Positions 60,863-64,000 of a DNA stretch of 64,000 nucleotides are shown piece after piece. A model generated the notes under the pieces. The model was not told the origin of the DNA, made no database searches, and saw only the letters and a list, made by a program, of their open reading frames with translations. A program made the translations under genes and the position numbers. The stretch spans positions 894,501 through 958,500 of the forward strand of contig JBBBDQ010000403.1 in assembly GCA_037127315.1 (NCBI GenBank). Reading direction: 5' to 3'. This stretch comes from Ascarosepion bandense (lineage: Eukaryota > Mollusca > Cephalopoda > Sepiida > Sepiidae). Numbering within the stretch: position 1 is the first letter of the stretch; every line of letters begins with the position of its first letter.

Positions 60863-61575
60863 TCTAAACTTATTTATAAATGGAAGTGTGTGTGTGTGTG
60901 TGTGTGTGTGTGTCCGTTACTTATAGACTCCGAAACGGCTGAACCGGTTTTCTTGAAAATTTACACGGTTGTATTATAAGCGTCTGCGAGTTTTCTTAAC
61001 TAGGTTTTGTGTCGAGGTACCACCGATAAATATCGAAAATCGATAATCGAAAAAATCGGGTTATAGAAGGAGTAGTCCGATTTTAATGAAATTTGATACA
61101 CTCATAGACAACGACATAAGAAACGATATTCAGAAATTTCAAGGTTGCAGTTCTTACAATAGTGCAGAACATCGATAATATATATAAAAGGCAAGATGTT
61201 TGTGTGTGTGTCTGTTTATCTGTCTGTATGTCTATATTTTCTCAGCCCTTTTACTTCAGTTTTTGCTTCGGGTTTGGCTCTAAGTAGGTATAATTGTAGT
61301 TCTTAGTCTCAGACAAGATACCATTTACTCAGAGGACTTATTTAGCCTTCAAAATTCAGTTTATGACGAAAAGAAGTTATTTGATATCGATACCACGAAA
61401 TCAAAATTTGACTTACATCCATTCATTTTTCTTTCAGTCTACGGTTTCGCTTTAACTGGAAACAAATATTGCGTTTTAGTCTTTTGTACCAACGTCCAAA
61501 GAGTCTGAGCTCTAGGACCATGGATTAATTTTAAAGCTTTCATTACACCCGAGCAACGCCGGGTTATACTGCTAG
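60863..61575 (+). mobile_element. Non-autonomous Helitron, copy 4 (complete, plus strand)
   Basis: 713 bp with canonical structure: A at 60862, then TCTAAACTTATTTATAAATG at the 5' end, and at the 3' end the hairpin CCCGAGCAACGCCGGG, TTATACTG, CTAG (61572-61575), then T at 61576. No target-site duplication, as expected for insertion between A and T. Internal (GT)n at 60888-60912. No open reading frame of note, so it must rely on a helicase from elsewhere. Confidence 0.9.
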
Positions 61576-61804
61576 TTTTAGATAATTTCACTCCAAACAA
61601 GGAGATAAAGATACAAATAATTACTGAGAATGAAAAAAACAAAGAAAACATTAGTGAGGAGAAAAAACAATAAAATGAACAAGATTCAAGGAGACAGAAG
61701 ACGACCATTAACGCTGCATTTAGATTTTTGAAGATCGTAGTTAACATGAAAACAGAGTAGCTGGAAGAAAGTTCCTCAGTCGAAAAATTTAAAAGAAGAA
61801 ACTA

Positions 61805-62442
61805 TTAGGTTGTCCCAGAAGTTCATAAACACTTGCGAAAAATTGAATTTTTATGCAATTTTGCGTTTTGCGGTTTCAAAACAAGATCGATTCGGCAAGA
61901 AAGTCATGTTGTGCGTTTGGTGGAACTTTAAAGGAATCGTGCATTTTGAGTTGGTTTCGAATGGTCGTGCTATCAGTGCCGAATTTTACTGTCGGCAACT
62001 TGAGCGGGTCTACGAAAATTTGAAGCAAAAGTTCCCGGCTCTGATCAACCGAAAGCGCGCTTTGATGCAGCAGGACAATGCCAAGCCACACACCGCCAGG
62101 AAGACCAAAGACAAGTTTGAAAAGCTGGTCGGCGTTGAGGTTCTCCCACATCCAGCCTTCAGTCCTGACTGTGCTCCATCAGATTACGGCCTTTTCCGCT
62201 CAATGCAACACTTTCTGAAGGGCCGCCGATTCGACTCGTTTGATGAAGTCGAGGAAGCGTGTCAAGAATTCTTTGATTCGAAGCCGGCTGAATGGTACTT
62301 TGACCAGATCCGAAAGCTTGCAGATCGATGGCAGAAAGTCTTGGAAAATGATGGTCTTTATTTTGGGCAATAATTTTTGTTGTTTTTTGCGAGTAAAATT
62401 TCAATTTTTTGCAAGTGTTTACGAACTTTTGGGACAACCTAA
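61805..62442 (+). mobile_element. Internally deleted mariner with intact terminal repeats
   Basis: 638 bp flanked by TA (61803-61804 and 62443-62444). The terminal repeats begin TTAGGTTGTCCCAGAAGTTC at the left and TTAGGTTGTCCCAAAAGTTC in inverse at the right, and stay alike for about 44 bases. Only the C-terminal half of the transposase remains. The two ends are nearly identical and the frame is open, so this is among the youngest insertions in the window. Confidence 0.92.
61810..62373 (+). pseudogene. Mariner transposase, C-terminal half (open frame, no real start)
   Basis: An open frame of 187 codons starts within the terminal repeat and ends with a stop at 62371-62373. Residues about 26-187 are transposase: DRFGKKVMLCVWWNFKGI, QQDNAKPHTA with the second catalytic Asp at residue 89, HPAFSPDCAPSD with the third at residue 125, then the C-terminal FFDSKPAEWYFDQI and DGLYF. 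The N-terminal HTH domain and first catalytic Asp (GDEKW block) are deleted. Thirty-five residues lie between Asp89 and Asp125, one more than the classic mariner 34. It cannot transpose by itself but has ends that a related enzyme could use. Confidence 0.9.
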
Positions 62443-62950
62443 TATTAGAATATGACTTTATATACTTACCAATTTCAATAATAAAACGGTGTGACCTAGC
62501 TGCTAATCTAATACCACACTTAAATACAGGAAATCGATATATCAAAGAGGAGAACTTATCAGGACAAATGCTATCAAAATATCTATAGAAAAGACTACGT
62601 TGCAGTGGGGGAGAGTGACTGAAGTTGAGATGCCAGATTAGCACCGATAACATTGTAGATTCTTCTTTGGATTTTGGAAAAACTCTCTAGAACTCTCAAC
62701 TTCAACAGACTCAGCAATTGATTCAATATAATCAGTCCACTTCAGGTCAGTAGAAAACGTTAAACAGTGAACGTGCAATTAGTAATTTTTCTGAGGTTTA
62801 GCATCAGCCATGCTGGTGGAAGGCTAAACAGGTTCTATAAGATGGTTAAAAGATAGTAGTTTAGGTTTGGAGGCTTTAAAATTAATAAACCATCCTACCA
62901 TATTTAATAGATTGTATGTAATTTTTGAGAGCAGGTGCCAATTTGACTAT

Positions 62951-63114
62951 CAATCCTAACAGCTTAAAGGGGTAAATAGTTGTGTTATCATCATGCTAGT
63001 CCACCTACTACTGTGGTTAGCTAATCTTTGTTGTAGACACCTACTTAGGCACATCTATCATTCTTAAACCCCCAGTGTCAAACTGTGGTTTATACTGCAA
63101 CTATTTTTAATTAA
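62951..63114. other. No feature recognised
   Basis: Short mixed sequence, possibly the decayed upstream continuation of the minus-strand LINE. Confidence 0.35.
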
Positions 63115-63415
63115 ATTCACCTAAAGTAAGGCAATAAAGCTACTAAGACGCAAGAAGAGGACTGGGTGTGAGAGAATATGAGAAAACATTATTAAGGATA
63201 GAGAACAATAAAAAAAACAGGAATTAATAAAACAAAATATCAAAGTTAATTAGAAAGTAAAAACCTGGAAGAGAGTTCCACAAACGAGAAGCACGAGAAA
63301 AGAAACTGTCAGCGTAGAACTTACGGTTAAGTCTAGCCATTTCATTTTTAAAAGGATAAGTCAATTTAGTACCGCGCTTAGATTCATACAGTCTAGGTAA
63401 CATAGAGGAAAGTTT
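63115..63415 (-). pseudogene. CR1/Jockey-like LINE C-terminus, minus strand
   Basis: Reverse reading: MLPRLYESKRGTKLTYPFKN, EMARLNRKFYADSFFSRASR and LWNSLPGFYFLI, then a tail ending CTTTAGGTGAATTTAA. A separate insertion from 61576-62950, since it repeats the same C-terminal region in the same direction. Confidence 0.75.
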
Positions 63416-63420
63416 GGGCG

Positions 63421-63870
63421 CCTCAAAGTGATGTAACGGTCAACAAGATTGTCTTCCAAGACCAATTACGACTGAGTAGTGAGTTTGATCATCACTGGGT
63501 GATTCATACTTTCGGCCATGTGCTACATCTAAGCTACGCTTGGGAAATCATCATAGACGAAAGTTCATTAGAGCAATTACCATGGAAACGCTGATCAGAC
63601 GATAGTTAAGGTTTCTGGGAGATAACGCATAATCCAGTGTGCTCTAACCTTTGGTCAAGATGGTTTCGCGCTGGCACAACAACTGGCGGTTTTCGAACAG
63701 CTAGGATTTTCCCTTGATCCTGGGCATGACGGTCAACTGTATCCCGCAGCAAGGCCTCTGATTGGGAGGTTGTGAGGAGCATGGAACCTTCTCTTAAGCG
63801 CTGCTGTTCTCAGGTCCACTCTGACCCGGAGTGGTAGCACCTGTTAAGGTCCCAGCTATGGACAAATAGT
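63421..63870 (+). repeat. tRNA-derived SINE family C, copy 3, with a GC-richer downstream block
   Basis: CCTCAAAGTGATGTAACGGT, GTGAGTTTGATCATCACTGG (B-box region, with an inserted GATCATCA), CACATCTAAGCTACGC match the other family C copies up to about 63555. The block 63620-63860 is less AT-rich than its surroundings and has no match elsewhere in the window; it may be the 3' body of the SINE or a separate element. Confidence 0.5.
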
Positions 63871-64000
63871 TAACCCCCAAACTGGGGTCAAAACACTATG
63901 AAAGTATAAAAATGGACTTTTATAGAAAAATATACATTTTTGAAGAAAAAAAATTTACCATAACACATTTTTGAAGAAAAAAAAATCTCAGCAAAACATT
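63871..64000. other. No feature recognised
   Basis: Contains two similar A-rich phrases (ACATTTTTGAAGAAAAAAAA at 63939 and 63966). Cut by the window edge. Confidence 0.4.

Larger units (their letters stand above)
61576..62950 (-). pseudogene. CR1/Jockey-like LINE C-terminus, minus strand, interrupted by mariner
   Basis: From right to left on the minus strand: TFSTDLKWTDYIESIAESVE, LPKSKEES-like, LSVLIWHLNFSHSPPLQRSL, FYRYFDSICPDKFSSLIYRF and AARSHRFIIEIGKY, then the mariner (61805-62442), then continuing at 61800-61580 with SFLQLLCFHVNYDLQK-like and the tail TCTCCTTGTTTGGAGTGAAAT. The reading resumes on the other side of the mariner, which fixes the order of insertion. Further upstream (62650-62950) it decays. 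Confidence 0.78.

Noticed and set aside
61876..62151. Minus-strand 91-codon frame within the mariner
   Set aside because: Antisense shadow of the transposase.

Overview
This window is AT-rich eukaryotic DNA built almost entirely from transposable-element relics, microsatellites and palindromes. I found no host protein-coding gene, no intact free-standing tRNA or rRNA gene, and no bacterial operon structure. Nearly all open frames of 60 to 190 codons are low-complexity accidents or pieces of old transposons. The mix suggests a large, repeat-rich invertebrate genome: tRNA-derived SINEs in many copies, Penelope-like elements, CR1/Jockey-like and RTE-like LINEs, mariner, hAT, Helitrons and long TATC/TCTG arrays. 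My guess is a mollusc, perhaps a cephalopod. That rests on the general character of the families and was not checked against any database.

Layout. 0-10 kb: mariner relic, a LINE with an in-frame 21-bp minisatellite in its ORF, SINEs, two Helitrons, and an internally deleted hAT with a Buster/ZBED5-like C-terminus. 10-20 kb: a third Helitron, a Penelope-like GIY-YIG relic, LINE tails, a TATA-like promoter candidate, a 1-kb tetranucleotide field and a Tc1/mariner pseudogene. 20-30 kb: SINEs, a local tandem duplication, a large fold-back element, tRNA-Ser/Leu-like SINEs and a 5S-derived relic. 30-42 kb: an RTE-like LINE split by a 5S-tRNA composite SINE, a Penelope-like element on the minus strand, two well-formed hammerhead ribozyme motifs at 32.55 and 35.85 kb, and a perfect 126-bp inverted repeat at 41.75-42.03 kb. 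42-53 kb: SINEs, three LINE fragments, a hAT-like end and a segment paralogous to 38.3-39.1 kb. 53-56.2 kb: a mariner whose 5' end has been amplified into about 14 near-identical 120-bp repeats, a SINE with a hammerhead-like tail, and a second full 5S-tRNA SINE. 56-64 kb: LINE pseudogenes, a complete non-autonomous Helitron and a TA-flanked, internally deleted mariner nested in a LINE.

Most interesting: (1) a cluster of hammerhead ribozyme motifs, two apparently intact and several decayed, mostly at Penelope-like 3' ends, plus a tRNA-headed SINE with a hammerhead-like tail; (2) a composite SINE with a 5S rRNA head, a tRNA-like middle and at least two different 3' bodies, with three copies having clean 11-12 bp target-site duplications; (3) a mariner TIR/5'UTR turned into a satellite; (4) a LINE ORF carrying an in-frame minisatellite; (5) long perfect fold-back structures. 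None of these acts together as a host pathway. They record successive retrotransposition, cut-and-paste and rolling-circle insertion.
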